Of a DNA stretch of 64,000 nt, positions 44,284-56,354 are shown in pieces (positions within the stretch are counted from its first letter, which is position 1; every line of letters starts with the position of its first letter). The DNA is taken from positions 3,164,501 to 3,228,500 of the forward strand of contig NZ_CP038267.1 of the NCBI RefSeq assembly GCF_004564375.1. Reading direction: 5' to 3'. A model generated the notes under the pieces. The model searched no databases. It was not told where the DNA came from and was given only the letters and a program-made list of their open reading frames with translations. Position numbers and translations under genes: made by a program. The DNA comes from Nocardioides euryhalodurans (lineage in GTDB: Bacteria > Actinomycetota > Actinomycetes > Propionibacteriales > Nocardioidaceae).

Positions 44284-45705
44284 TCAGGCCGCGGCCGCGG
44301 GTCGGCTCGCCTGCGGGCGCGTGGCCAGGACGAAGACCGTCCAGGCCGTCAGCACCACGAAGGCGACCCCGAGCCCGAGCCGGGCCGGCTCGAGCGGGAG
44401 GGCGATCCCGACGAAGCCGCCGATGACCCACGCCAGCTGGAGCGTGGTGTCGCTGCGCGCGAAGGCGCTGGCCTGCACCCGCGTCGGCACGTCCCGCTGG
44501 ATGGTCGCGTCGAGGCAGAACTTCGCCAGCGACTGCGCCAGGCCGGCACTGAGCCCGAGCAGCACCAGCGGCAGGACGCCGTAGAACAGCGCGGCGAGCA
44601 GGGTGGTGGCGCTCACCGCCAGGAGGGCGAGCACGACGGTCACGTTGGGGTTGATGCGCTTGAGCACCGACGCCAGCACGATGCCCAGCGCGTTGCCGGC
44701 CCCGGCCGCGCCGACGACCAGGCCGACGAGCAGCTCGGGCTGCAGGTCGGTCGGGGGAGGGTTCTCGCGCAGGAGGAAGGCCATGAACATGATCAGGAAC
44801 CCCGACGCCCACCGCGGCCCGCAGTTGGCCCGGAGCGCGAAGGCGACGGCTGGGGGGATCTGCATCCGCGCACGGCCCCGGCGGGTGGTGGCGGCCTCGG
44901 CGGCACCACCCCGGAGCACGAGGTCCTCCTCGCCGGCCGAGGAGTCGACCTTCTCCGGGAGCCGGATCGCACACACGGTGGCGACCACGAACATCGCGAA
45001 GGCGTAGCGCAACGACCACTCCGGCCCCACGAGGGACAGCAGGCCGGCGATCGGAGCAGCCACGGCGGCGCCCACGGTGCCGGCGAGCGACACCCGGCCG
45101 TTGGCACGCACCAGGGTGAAGTCCCGCGGCAGCAGGCGAGGCACGGCGGCGGCGCGGGTCACCCCGTAGGCCTTGGAGGAGACCAGCACGCCGAGCGCAG
45201 CGGCGAAGAGCCACGGGGACTCGTCGGCGACCGAGGTGGCGAGCGCCCAGCACAGGAAGGCCCGGATCGCCATGGTCGCCCCGATCGCCCAGCGCCGGCC
45301 GTGGGCGAACCGGTCCAGGAAGGGCCCGATGAGGGGGGCGACGATGGCGAACGGCAGCATCGTCAGGCCCAGGAACAGCGCCACCTGGCCGCGCGCCTCG
45401 CCCGAGGGGACCTGGAAGAAGAGCGTGCCCGCGAGGGAGATCGCGACCGCCGAGTCACCCGCGGTGTTGAAGAAGTGCATCTGGATGAGCCGCGAGAGCC
45501 CGGACTCGCCCGCACCCTCCGCCTCGGACGCCCGGGTGGCCTGCCGGACCGTGAACCGGCTGGCCCGGCCGGTGCCGCGCGCGGCTGCCGCGGCTCCCCG
45601 CGCCGTGGCGCGGGCGCTGGCCCTGATGCCGTCCCCGACCGCGCGTGTCCGCGAACGGGTGCCAGGACCCGGCCCCGGCTCGCCCTGCGGTCGCTGCTCG
45701 GTCAT
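44284..45705 (-). CDS. Major facilitator superfamily transporter
   Basis: A 473-aa MFS protein with a basic, Ala/Arg/Gly-rich N-terminal extension of about 70 residues before the first of 12 helices (GDSAVAISLAGTLFFQVP). LIGPFLDRFAHGRRWAIGAT is the loop 2-3 motif. The long central loop (AAEAATTRRGRARMQIP) separates the halves. Related actinobacterial proteins lie beside DUF3027 genes, as here. Substrate unknown. It converges with the cold-shock gene and is divergent from DUF3027. Confidence 0.9.
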   Translation of the reverse strand: MTEQRPQGEPGPGPGTRSRTRAVGDGIRASARATARGAAAAARGTGRASRFTVRQATRASEAEGAGESGLSRLIQMHFFNTAGDSAVAISLAGTLFFQVPSGEARGQVALFLGLTMLPFAIVAPLIGPFLDRFAHGRRWAIGATMAIRAFLCWALATSVADESPWLFAAALGVLVSSKAYGVTRAAAVPRLLPRDFTLVRANGRVSLAGTVGAAVAAPIAGLLSLVGPEWSLRYAFAMFVVATVCAIRLPEKVDSSAGEEDLVLRGGAAEAATTRRGRARMQIPPAVAFALRANCGPRWASGFLIMFMAFLLRENPPPTDLQPELLVGLVVGAAGAGNALGIVLASVLKRINPNVTVVLALLAVSATTLLAALFYGVLPLVLLGLSAGLAQSLAKFCLDATIQRDVPTRVQASAFARSDTTLQLAWVIGGFVGIALPLEPARLGLGVAFVVLTAWTVFVLATRPQASRPAAAA

Positions 45706-45779
45706 GCGCCCATCCTGCCCAATCGTCCTGACGCGAGACGATCGGCGCCCCGACCTGACACGGGAACCAGTGATTTGTC

Positions 45780-46568
45780 ATGATGCGACCCGTGACCCCC
45801 ACCCTGCGTGCCAAGTCAGACGCCGTCGCCGTCAAGGCGGCGGACGCCGCGCGCGCCGCCCTGACCGAGGAGGTCGACGCGGCGGACGTCGGCGAGCACC
45901 TCGGCCACGTCGTCGAGGGGGAGCGGCTGGTCACCCACCTGTTCGCCTGCACGCGGCGCGGCTACCGCGGCTGGCACTGGGCGGTGACCGTGGCCCGGGC
46001 GAGCCGCCAGCGCAACGTCACCGTCGACGAGGTCGTCCTCGTCCCGGGTGACGAGGCGATCGTGGCGCCTGCGTGGATCCCCTACAAGGAGCGCGTGCAG
46101 CCGGGCGACCTGTCCCCGGGCGACCTGATGCCCGTCCCCGACGACGACCCGCGGTTGGTGCCGACGTACTCCTTCGGCGACGACCCGCTCGACAGCGACG
46201 ACAAGGCCCAGGTGCGCCAGGTCGCCCAGGACCTCGGCCTGGGCCGGGTGCGGACGCTCTCGGTGGAGGGGCGCGACCTCGCGGCCGAGCGCTGGTACGA
46301 CGGCGACGGCGGCCCCGAGGCGCCGCTGGCCAAGTCGGCGCCCGACGTCTGCTCCACCTGCGGCTTCCTGGTCCGCATCGCGGGTCCGCTGTCGCTGACC
46401 TTCGGTGTCTGCGCCAACGGCAACGCCAACGACGACGGTCGTGTCGTCTCGCTCGACCACGGCTGCGGCGCCCACTCCGAGGTGCAGATCGCCAAGAAGC
46501 ACGAGCCGGTCCCGCTGCCGCCGCCGGTCCTCGACACGGTCGGCGTGGACGAGCTCGACCCGCTCTAG
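45780..46568 (+). CDS. DUF3027 family protein
   Basis: A 262-aa actinobacterial DUF3027 protein. GEHLGHVVEGERLVTHLFAC, GYRGWHWAVTVARA and LVPGDEAIVAPAWIPYKER are the conserved opening; CSTCGFLVRIAGPLSLTFGV with CxxC and a further Cys pair near residue 195 suggest a metal site; DHGCGAHSEVQ follows. Function unknown. The family is nearly always beside a cold-shock gene and an MFS gene, which is the case here. Its stop overlaps the convergent methyltransferase stop by 4 bp. Confidence 0.92.
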   Translation: MMRPVTPTLRAKSDAVAVKAADAARAALTEEVDAADVGEHLGHVVEGERLVTHLFACTRRGYRGWHWAVTVARASRQRNVTVDEVVLVPGDEAIVAPAWIPYKERVQPGDLSPGDLMPVPDDDPRLVPTYSFGDDPLDSDDKAQVRQVAQDLGLGRVRTLSVEGRDLAAERWYDGDGGPEAPLAKSAPDVCSTCGFLVRIAGPLSLTFGVCANGNANDDGRVVSLDHGCGAHSEVQIAKKHEPVPLPPPVLDTVGVDELDPL

Positions 46569-47194
46569 GTCCCGGCGCGGCCGAGCAGCCACACGGCGTA
46601 CTCGTCGCTTGGCGGGTGCAGCTCGTAGCTGCCGGCGCGCAGCTCGACCTGGAGGCCGACCGCCTCGACGTCCCCGACGAACTCCTCCGGCGGGTAGTGG
46701 CGCGCCCGGGTCGGCGTCTCGCGCAGGTGGAACCCGACCAGGACGCGGCCACCGGGGGCGAGCAGGTCGCGCATCCTGCCGAGCACGATCCGCTCGGTGC
46801 CCTCGGCGAGGTAGACCATGACGTTCCCGACCGCCACCACCAGGTCGTACGCCGTGGGGTGGCCCTCGCCGGCCAGCAGCTCGGGCGTCGTCTGGACCAG
46901 GTCGGCCCCCACCACCGGCACCGCGGGCCACGCCTCGCGCGACTGGGCCACGAGGGCGGCGTCGGCCTCGACCCCCACGACCCGGTGCCCGCGCGCCTGG
47001 AGTGCCGCGGCGACCCGTCCCATGCCCGACCCCGCGTCGAGGACCGTCGCGCCGCGGGGGAGGAGGGCGTCGGCCAGCCTGGCCTCGCCGTCCACGTCGC
47101 GCCCGGCGGCGATCAGGTCGGCGAAGGCGCGTCCGTAGGCGTGCCCGCCCGCGCCGCCGGCCAGCTGCCAGCGGGTCGGCGGAGCGTCACTCAT
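46565..47194 (-). CDS. Class I SAM-dependent methyltransferase
   Basis: A 209-aa methyltransferase. GATVLDAGSGMGRVAAALQA near residue 48 is motif I, VVGVEADAALVAQSR motif II, and YDLVVAVGNVMVYL the post-motif strand. The substrate cannot be inferred. ATG 47194 overlaps the DUF2530 gene by 8 bp, so the two are probably translated from one message. Confidence 0.9.
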   Translation of the reverse strand: MSDAPPTRWQLAGGAGGHAYGRAFADLIAAGRDVDGEARLADALLPRGATVLDAGSGMGRVAAALQARGHRVVGVEADAALVAQSREAWPAVPVVGADLVQTTPELLAGEGHPTAYDLVVAVGNVMVYLAEGTERIVLGRMRDLLAPGGRVLVGFHLRETPTRARHYPPEEFVGDVEAVGLQVELRAGSYELHPPSDEYAVWLLGRAGT

Positions 47195-47489
47195 CGGTGT
47201 CGGCGGCGAGCTCCGCGCGGGCACGCCGGCGGCGACGGCAGTACTCCAGGCCGCACAGGCCCAGGCCGAAGCCCGCGAGGCAGGTCCAGAGCCACCAGAG
47301 GTTCCCGTCCCCCTCGAGGCGGCCGTAGAAGGGGAGCAGCGCGAGGAACCCGAGCAGCCACAACGCGGAGCCGACCTCGACGGTGCGGACGCCGTCGACG
47401 TCCAGGGGCTCGACGTCGGCGACGATGTAGGTGCGGTTGCCGATCTCGTGCTTCATCGGCTGGTCGTCGCGGAGCTCCACGTCCGCCAC
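47187..47489 (-). CDS. DUF2530 membrane protein
   Basis: A protein of 97-100 aa with two membrane helices (VGSALWLLGFLALLPFY and LWWLWTCLAGFGLGLCGLEY) and a basic tail (CRRRRRAR), the layout of the actinobacterial DUF2530 family. Start: GTG 47480 would have TATCGT 7 nt upstream, the leaderless pattern of neighbouring genes; GTG 47489 and ATG 47456 are also in frame. Function unknown. Confidence 0.85.
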   Translation of the reverse strand: MADVELRDDQPMKHEIGNRTYIVADVEPLDVDGVRTVEVGSALWLLGFLALLPFYGRLEGDGNLWWLWTCLAGFGLGLCGLEYCRRRRRARAELAADTDE

Positions 47490-47493
47490 GATA
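47488..47493 (-). promoter_or_regulatory. possible leaderless -10 of the DUF2530 gene
   Basis: Minus strand TATCGT, 7 nt, GTG 47480. Confidence 0.5.
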
Positions 47494-47551
47494 TCCCGGC
47501 TGCCCGGCAGGTCACCCGCAGGACGGGCCCGCGCTCTGACATGCTGCCGCC

Positions 47552-49036
47552 GTGAGCGAGAAGACCGACCCCGGCCCGGCCACCGGCACCCGATCCTCCC
47601 GTGGTGGGCTGGACGGGTTCTTCAAGATCTCCGAGCGCGGCTCGACCGTGGAGCGCGAGGTCCGCGGTGGCGTCGTCACGTTCCTGACGATGGCCTACAT
47701 CATCGTGCTCAACCCGATCATCCTGCTGGGTGGCGTCGACATGAACGGCGACCTCCTCGCCGGCGGCGACTTCGCAGCGATCAGCGCCGCGACGGCGCTC
47801 GCCGCGGGCGTGCTCACGCTGCTCATGGGCGTGGTCGCCAACTACCCGCTCGCGCTGGCGACCGGGCTGGGCCTCAACGCGTTCGTCACCTTCTCCATCG
47901 CCAGCCAGATGACCTGGGCCGACGCGATGGGCCTGGTCGTGATCGAGGGCCTGATCATCCTGGTGCTGGTGCTCACCGGCTTCCGCGAGGCCGTGTTCCG
48001 CGCCGTCCCGGCACAGCTCAAGATCGCGATCTCGGTGGGGATCGGGCTGTTCCTCACGATCATCGGGCTCGTGGACGCCGGCTTCGTACGCCGGATCCCG
48101 GACGTCGCCAACACCACCGTGCCCGTGCAGCTCGGCCCGACCGGCCAGCTGGCCGGCTGGCCGGTCGCGATCTTCTGCCTCGGCCTGGTGCTGACCTTCT
48201 CCCTCTACGTGCTGCGGGTGCGCGGCGCGATCCTGATCTCGATCCTGTCGATGACCGTGCTCGCCATCGTGGTGGAGCAGATCACCGAGACCGGCCCGGC
48301 GTTCTCCGAGGCCGGCTTCAACCCCACCGGCTGGCTCCTCAACGTGCCCGTCTGGCCGAGCGAGATCGTCGGCATGCCGGACCTCCAGCTGATCGGTGAG
48401 TTCAACCTGCTGGGCTCGTGGGAGAACGCCGGGGTCGTCGTCGCCGCCCTGTTCGTCTTCACGCTGCTGCTGGCCGACTTCTTCGACACCCTCGGGACGA
48501 TGACGGCGGTCGGGGCCGAGGCAGGGCTCCTCGACGAGGAGGGCAACCCGCCGAACACCCGACGGATCCTGATCGTCGACTCGGTCGCGGCTGCCGCCGG
48601 CGGCGCCGCCTCGGTCTCGAGCAACACCTCCTACATCGAGTCCGCGTCGGGAGTGGCCGACGGCGCGCGCACCGGCCTCGCCAGCGTGGTCACCGGCGTG
48701 CTCTTCCTGCTGGCGATGTTCTTCGCCCCGGTGGTCAACGTGATCCCGAGCGAAGCGGCCGTGCCGGCACTCGTGCTGGTGGGCTTCCTGATGATGCAGC
48801 AGGTCCGGGGCATCGACTGGGAGGACCTCGAGATCGCGATCCCGGCCTTCCTCACGATCGTGCTGATGCCGTTCACGTACTCCATCACCACCGGCATCGG
48901 CGCCGGATTCCTCGCCTTCGTGCTGCTGAAGCTGATCCGCGGCAAGGTCCGGGCCGTGCACCCGCTGATGTGGATCGTGGCAGCACTGTTCCTCGTCTAC
49001 TTCGGCATCAACCCGATCACCGACTGGCTCACCTGA
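47552..49036 (+). CDS. NCS2/AzgA-type purine permease
   Basis: A 494-aa permease with about 13 helices of the AzgA-like (adenine/guanine/hypoxanthine) family. ERGSTVEREVRGGVVTFLTM near residue 29, TGLGLNAFVTFSI near 100 and LLADFFDTLGTMTAVGAEAG near 308 are the family signatures, the last containing the substrate-binding Asp. SSNTSYIESASGVADGARTG near 354 is equally typical. It imports purine bases with protons. GTG 47552. Its end overlaps the convergent grpB-like gene by 8 bp. Confidence 0.94.
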   Translation: MSEKTDPGPATGTRSSRGGLDGFFKISERGSTVEREVRGGVVTFLTMAYIIVLNPIILLGGVDMNGDLLAGGDFAAISAATALAAGVLTLLMGVVANYPLALATGLGLNAFVTFSIASQMTWADAMGLVVIEGLIILVLVLTGFREAVFRAVPAQLKIAISVGIGLFLTIIGLVDAGFVRRIPDVANTTVPVQLGPTGQLAGWPVAIFCLGLVLTFSLYVLRVRGAILISILSMTVLAIVVEQITETGPAFSEAGFNPTGWLLNVPVWPSEIVGMPDLQLIGEFNLLGSWENAGVVVAALFVFTLLLADFFDTLGTMTAVGAEAGLLDEEGNPPNTRRILIVDSVAAAAGGAASVSSNTSYIESASGVADGARTGLASVVTGVLFLLAMFFAPVVNVIPSEAAVPALVLVGFLMMQQVRGIDWEDLEIAIPAFLTIVLMPFTYSITTGIGAGFLAFVLLKLIRGKVRAVHPLMWIVAALFLVYFGINPITDWLT

Positions 49037-49556
49037 GCGCGCGGGTCATGATGTCGGCGACCACCTCGGACTTGGCGTCGGCGTAGTCCTGGACCCGGTC
49101 CCACGAGCGGGCAGCCAGGGCGCGCTTGGTCCGCTCGTACGTCGCCCGGTCCGCCTCGTGGCGGCGGAGGTGGTCGCGGAAGGCGAGCATCCGGTCCACC
49201 TCCTCGCACCCCGCGCCGAAGACGTGGAGGTTGACCCGTGGGTCCTGGTCCCAGAACAGCCGGTGCTCGAACCACTCTGGTTCGCGGAGGCGGAACACGT
49301 AGCCGGCAGCCCTGAGCCCCTCGACGTACGCCGCCTCGTCGCTCGCGTCCGGCACCACCAGCACCATGTCGATCACGGGCTTCGCGGCCAGGCCGGGCAC
49401 GGAGGTCGACCCCGCGTGGTGCAGCTCCACGACGACGTCGCCCAAGGCTGAACGGACCCTTGCCTCCTGCCGGGCGTACTCGGCGGGCCACGCCGGGTCG
49501 GCCTCGACGAGGAAGACGTCGCTCCCGGAACCGCGCGGCATCAGGTACTCGACCAC
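49029..49556 (-). CDS. GrpB-family protein
   Basis: A 175-aa protein of the GrpB (UPF0157) nucleotidyltransferase-like family. HHAGSTSVPGLAAKPVIDMV near residue 46 is the conserved GSTSVPG...KP.iD core, and RVNLHVFGAGCEEVDRMLAF near 106 matches the N.H.... strand. The biochemical function of the family is not settled; it shares a fold with CoaE-linked and antibiotic nucleotidyltransferases. Confidence 0.92.
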   Translation of the reverse strand: MVEYLMPRGSGSDVFLVEADPAWPAEYARQEARVRSALGDVVVELHHAGSTSVPGLAAKPVIDMVLVVPDASDEAAYVEGLRAAGYVFRLREPEWFEHRLFWDQDPRVNLHVFGAGCEEVDRMLAFRDHLRRHEADRATYERTKRALAARSWDRVQDYADAKSEVVADIMTRALR

Positions 49557-49600
49557 CGCACGAGCATAGGACGATCCGGAATAGTTAGCAGAGGTAATGA

Positions 49601-49611
49601 GTTAGGCTAAC
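49601..49611. promoter_or_regulatory. operator-like palindrome at the marR promoter
   Basis: GTTAG-G-CTAAC, a perfect palindrome covering the -10 hexamer TAGGCT (49603-49608), which is followed after 6 nt by ATG 49615. A further GTTAGC at 49584-49589 could pair with GCTAAC. It is a candidate autoregulatory MarR site. Confidence 0.6.
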
Positions 49612-49614
49612 GAC

Positions 49615-50064
49615 ATGGCTCCCACGGTCGAGAAGGCAGCGCGTACCGACGCCGGCCTCGCCTCCCAGCTCCGGCTCTCGGTGATGCGGCTGCGACGCCG
49701 GCTCGCCAACGAGCGCCACCCCGACAACGAGCTCAGCCTCAACGCGATGGCGGTCCTCGGGTCCCTCTACCGCCACGGCGAGCTGACGGTGGGGGAGCTG
49801 GCGGCCCTCGAGATGGTCCAGCCCCCGTCGATGACCCGCACCGTCAACTGCCTCGCGGACGGCGGCCACGTGGTCCGCCGCAAGCACGAGACCGACGGCC
49901 GCCAGGTCGTGGTCGTGCTGACCGACAGCGGTCGCCAGACCGTGCTGGCCGACCGACGCCGCCGCGACGCCTGGCTCGCCCGCCGGCTCGCCGAGCTCTC
50001 GCCGCACGAACGCGCCGTCCTCCGTGAGGCGGCCCCGATCCTCGAAAGGCTCTCCTCTAGTTGA
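49615..50064 (+). CDS. MarR-family transcriptional regulator
   Basis: A 149-aa winged-helix regulator. The DNA-binding part runs from LSLNAMAVLGSLYRHGELTV to the recognition helix MVQPPSMTRTVNCLADGGHV and the wing RRKHETDGRQVVVVLTDSG. MarR proteins bind small aromatic or antibiotic-like ligands. The exporter gene downstream overlaps by 4 bp, so a drug- or metabolite-responsive repressor/exporter pair is likely. Leaderless start with an operator-like palindrome over the -10. Confidence 0.95.
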   Translation: MAPTVEKAARTDAGLASQLRLSVMRLRRRLANERHPDNELSLNAMAVLGSLYRHGELTVGELAALEMVQPPSMTRTVNCLADGGHVVRRKHETDGRQVVVVLTDSGRQTVLADRRRRDAWLARRLAELSPHERAVLREAAPILERLSSS

Positions 50065-51335
50065 GTCCCACGTTCCGCTCCCTCCACAACCCCAACTACC
50101 GTCGCTACGCAGCCGGTGGCGTCGTCTCCAACACCGGCACCTGGATGCAGCGCGTCGCCCAGGACTGGTTGGTGCTCCAGCTCACCGCCGGCAGCGGTGC
50201 CGCCGTCGGCATCACCACCGGGCTGCAGTTCCTGCCGTTCCTGCTGCTCTCGCCGCTCGCCGGGCTGGTCGCCGACCGGATCCCGAAGCGGCGGCTGCTC
50301 CAGCTGACCAACGTCGGCATGGCCGTCCCCGCCGTGGTCCTGGGGCTGCTGGCGGTCACGGGCGTGGCCCAGACGTGGCACGTCTACGTGCTGGCCCTCG
50401 TGCTCGGCACTGCCTCGGCCTTCGACGCGCCTGCCCGCCAGAGCTTCGTCTCCGAGCTGGTCGACGCCGACGACCTCACCAACGCCGTGGGCCTCAACTC
50501 CGCCAGCTTCAACGCGGCTCGCATCGTCGGGCCGGCGGTGGCCGGCATCCTGATCGCAGCCCTCGGCGGCGGCGTCGTGGCGACCGGGTGGGTGATCCTC
50601 GTCAACGCCGTCAGCTACGTCGCCCCGGTGCTGTCGCTCCGCTCGCTCGACGCGCGGCTGCTCCACAGCCCCGAGCTGGTGCGCCGCGAGCCCGGCCAGA
50701 TCCGGGCGGGGCTGGCCTACGTCCGGGGCCGCCCCGACCTGATGCTGGTCATGGCGATCGTGTTCTTCGCCGGCACCTTCGGCCTCAACTTCCAGCTGAC
50801 CTCGGCCCTGATGGCCACCGAGACCTTCGACAAGGGTGCGACCGAGTACGGCCTGCTCGGGACCTTCATGGCGGTCGGCTCGCTCACCGGGTCGCTCGTC
50901 GCCGCCCGCCGGGTCCGCGTACGCCACCGGCTGATCGTGCTGGCGGCCCTCACCTTCGCGGTGCTCGAGATGATCGCCGGCGCGATGCCGACGTACCTCA
51001 CCTTCGCGCTGATGACGCCGCTGCTCGGGCTGAGCGCGCTCACGATGATCACGGCGGCGAACTCGTTCGTCCAGCTGCACACCGACCCGGGGATGCGCGG
51101 GCGGGTGATGGCCCTCTACATGATGATCTTCATCGGTGGGACGCCCCTGGGGGCGCCCCTGATCGGGTGGATCGGGGAGGTCGCAGGACCCCGGTGGACG
51201 CTGTGGATCGGCGGTGCCGCGACCGCGGTCGGGGTGCTGGCCGCGAGCGCCTTCTACCTCCGCACCCGGCCGGCCCCCGAGCCGGAGACGGTGACCCTTC
51301 CGACAGCGCCCGCGGGAGTGCCCGTCGGGCGCTGA
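50061..51335 (+). CDS. MFS exporter (EntS/multidrug-like)
   Basis: A 424-aa, 12-helix MFS protein. It opens with FRSLHNPNYRRYAAGGVVSN and WMQRVAQDWLVLQLT, typical of EntS-like exporters; LAGLVADRIPKRRLLQLTN is the loop 2-3 motif, and GTASAFDAPARQSFVSELV is the conserved fourth-helix motif. TTG 50061 overlaps the marR stop. It is expected to export the ligand sensed by MarR. Confidence 0.93.
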   Translation: MSPTFRSLHNPNYRRYAAGGVVSNTGTWMQRVAQDWLVLQLTAGSGAAVGITTGLQFLPFLLLSPLAGLVADRIPKRRLLQLTNVGMAVPAVVLGLLAVTGVAQTWHVYVLALVLGTASAFDAPARQSFVSELVDADDLTNAVGLNSASFNAARIVGPAVAGILIAALGGGVVATGWVILVNAVSYVAPVLSLRSLDARLLHSPELVRREPGQIRAGLAYVRGRPDLMLVMAIVFFAGTFGLNFQLTSALMATETFDKGATEYGLLGTFMAVGSLTGSLVAARRVRVRHRLIVLAALTFAVLEMIAGAMPTYLTFALMTPLLGLSALTMITAANSFVQLHTDPGMRGRVMALYMMIFIGGTPLGAPLIGWIGEVAGPRWTLWIGGAATAVGVLAASAFYLRTRPAPEPETVTLPTAPAGVPVGR

Positions 51336-51344
51336 TCCGCCGTT

Positions 51345-51373
51345 TTGACCGGTGTTGGGGCGGGGAGTAATCT
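51345..51373 (+). promoter_or_regulatory. str operon promoter
   Basis: TTGACC at 51345-51350, 17 bp, TAATCT at 51368-51373. It gives an rpsL leader of about 140 nt. The first bases after the MFS stop hold this promoter and nothing else recognisable. Confidence 0.8.
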
Positions 51374-51517
51374 CAATCCTCGTGTCTGGGACGACCAGAC
51401 CGTTGAGCGCGCCCCGATCTCGCAGGGCGCCCATCACAGGCACACCGCTCCATCGCAACACGTCGTGCCCGGCAAGGTGCCGGGTTCTGAGAGAAGCCCA
51501 GAAAGGGAACCGCCCAG

Positions 51518-51892
51518 GTGCCCACCATTAATCAGCTGGTCCGCAAGGGCCGCCAGGACAAGGTGTCCAAGAACAAGACGCCTGCCCTGAAGGGATCCCC
51601 GCAGCGCCGCGGCGTCTGCACCCGCGTCTACACCACCACCCCCAAGAAGCCGAACTCCGCCCTCCGCAAGGTCGCCCGCGTGCGCCTGTCGAGCGGCGTC
51701 GAGGTCACTGCCTACATCCCGGGTGTCGGTCACAACCTGCAGGAGCACTCCATCGTGCTCGTCCGCGGCGGTCGTGTGAAGGACCTGCCCGGCGTGCGCT
51801 ACAAGATCATCCGCGGCACGCTCGACACCCAGGGTGTCAAGAACCGCAAGCAGGCCCGCAGCCGTTACGGCGCGAAGAAGGAGAAGAGCTGA
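51518..51892 (+). CDS. rpsL: 30S ribosomal protein S12
   Basis: A 124-aa S12, full length. [13 protein letters not shown], the [20 protein letters not shown] core and [19 protein letters not shown] are all present. K43 and K88, the residues changed in streptomycin-resistant strains, are wild type. S12 helps decode mRNA in the ribosomal A site. GTG 51518 follows AAAGGGA. First gene of the str operon. Confidence 0.99.
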   Translation: MPTINQLVRKGRQDKVSKNKTPALKGSPQRRGVCTRVYTTTPKKPNSALRKVARVRLSSGVEVTAYIPGVGHNLQEHSIVLVRGGRVKDLPGVRYKIIRGTLDTQGVKNRKQARSRYGAKKEKS

Positions 51893-51893
51893 T

Positions 51894-52364
51894 ATGCCGC
51901 GCAAGGGTCCCGCTCCCAAGCGGCCGATCGACGTCGACCCGGTCTACGGGTCCCAGCTGGTGACCCAGCTGGTCTCCAAGGTGCTCCAGGACGGCAAGAA
52001 GCAGGTCGCCCAGCGCATCGTCTACTCCGCCCTCGAGGGCTGCCGCGAGAAGACCGGCACCGACCCGGTCATCACGCTCAAGCGTGCGCTCGACAACGTG
52101 AAGCCGGCCATCGAGGTCAAGTCCCGCCGCGTCGGTGGTGCGACCTACCAGGTCCCGATCGAGGTCAAGGGCACGCGCGGCACCACGCTGGCGTTGCGCT
52201 GGCTCGTGGGCTACGCCGCCGACCGTCGCGAGAAGACGATGTCCGAGCGCCTGATGAACGAGATCCTCGACGCCTCCAACGGCCTCGGCGCCGCGGTGAA
52301 GAAGCGCGAGGACACCCACAAGATGGCCGAGTCCAACAAGGCCTTCGCCCACTACCGCTGGTGA
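51894..52364 (+). CDS. rpsG: 30S ribosomal protein S7
   Basis: A 156-aa S7, the usual length. [20 protein letters not shown] opening, [20 protein letters not shown] in the middle and the C-terminal [20 protein letters not shown]. It nucleates assembly of the 30S head and touches the E site. The ATG follows the rpsL stop by one base. Confidence 0.99.
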   Translation: MPRKGPAPKRPIDVDPVYGSQLVTQLVSKVLQDGKKQVAQRIVYSALEGCREKTGTDPVITLKRALDNVKPAIEVKSRRVGGATYQVPIEVKGTRGTTLALRWLVGYAADRREKTMSERLMNEILDASNGLGAAVKKREDTHKMAESNKAFAHYRW

Positions 52365-52379
52365 TGTGGCCGGGGCCGC

Positions 52380-52470
52380 CTGTGGTCACCGATCCAGGTT
52401 GCTGCTCGCAGCACCGCAGGCGCCTCGCTCCCATCGCTGGAACCCGACTTCCTAAGGAACGCTGACCACA

Positions 52471-52471
<1 letters not shown>
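52380..52471 (+). repeat. inverted repeat spanning the rpsG-fusA intergenic region
   Basis: CTGTGGTCA at 52380-52388 and TGACCACAG at 52463-52471, perfect 9-bp arms. The right arm ends on the first base of the fusA GTG, and the likely Shine-Dalgarno AAGGAA (52455-52460) is in the loop, beside a small internal hairpin (TGCTG-CTCG-CAGCA). A long-range fold could control fusA translation. Confidence 0.5.
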
Positions 52472-54582
<2,111 letters not shown>

Positions 54583-54651
54583 GTCGCCGGACCCTCGGCA
54601 AACACACAGCAATACGAGTCAAGTTCACCACCACACCAGGAGGAGCCCACA

Positions 54652-55845
<1,194 letters not shown>

Positions 55846-55879
55846 TCCCCGCGGGTCGCTGACCCGCTGATCCACCAGT

Positions 55880-55907
55880 TCGGCCCCGGGCTCCGGTCCG
55901 GGGCCGA
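55880..55907 (+). terminator. str operon terminator hairpin
   Basis: TCGGCCCCGG-GCTCCGGT-CCGGGGCCGA, 10-bp perfect stem, 34 bp after the tuf stop and followed by GCTGCATTTCC. Confidence 0.82.
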
Positions 55908-55942
55908 GCTGCATTTCCGGCGACCCTGTCGGTGGCTGCGGC

Positions 55943-55948
55943 TAGCCT
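55943..55948 (+). promoter_or_regulatory. leaderless -10 of the VOC gene
   Basis: TAGCCT, 7 nt, ATG 55956. Confidence 0.65.
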
Positions 55949-55955
55949 GCCGCGC

Positions 55956-56324
55956 ATGGCACTCACCCTGGGCATGATCACCATGGACACCTCGGACGCG
56001 ACGGCTCTCGCCGGCTGGTGGGCCGAGCAGACCGGCTCCCACGTCGTGCAGGACTTCGACGGTGGCTACCTCATCCTCGCGGGCGGCGGGCTGCCGGCGC
56101 TGCTGGCCTTCCAGCAGGTCGACGACCCGACGCCCGGCAAGAACCGGGTCCACCTCGACCTGTCGGCCGACGACCTCGACGCGGAGGTCGAGCGCCTGCT
56201 CGGTGCGGGCGCGTCCCTGGTCGGGCGCCGGGGTGACGACAACTTCCGGTGGGTCACGCTGGCCGACCCCGACGGCAACCAGTTCTGCGTCGCCGCTAGC
56301 GCGGAGTCCGCGGGCCTGGCCTGA
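55956..56324 (+). CDS. VOC-family (glyoxalase-like) protein
   Basis: A 122-aa protein with the two beta-alpha-beta modules of the vicinal-oxygen-chelate fold: LTLGMITMDTSDATALAGWW at the N-terminus, LAFQQVDDPTPGKNRVHLDL in the middle and WVTLADPDGNQFCVA at the end. This is the actinobacterial small VOC subgroup; the reaction is unknown. It opens the gene group between tuf and the S10 operon. Confidence 0.92.
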   Translation: MALTLGMITMDTSDATALAGWWAEQTGSHVVQDFDGGYLILAGGGLPALLAFQQVDDPTPGKNRVHLDLSADDLDAEVERLLGAGASLVGRRGDDNFRWVTLADPDGNQFCVAASAESAGLA

Positions 56325-56354
56325 CCCCACCACGGGGCAAGGGCGTCGGCGTGC

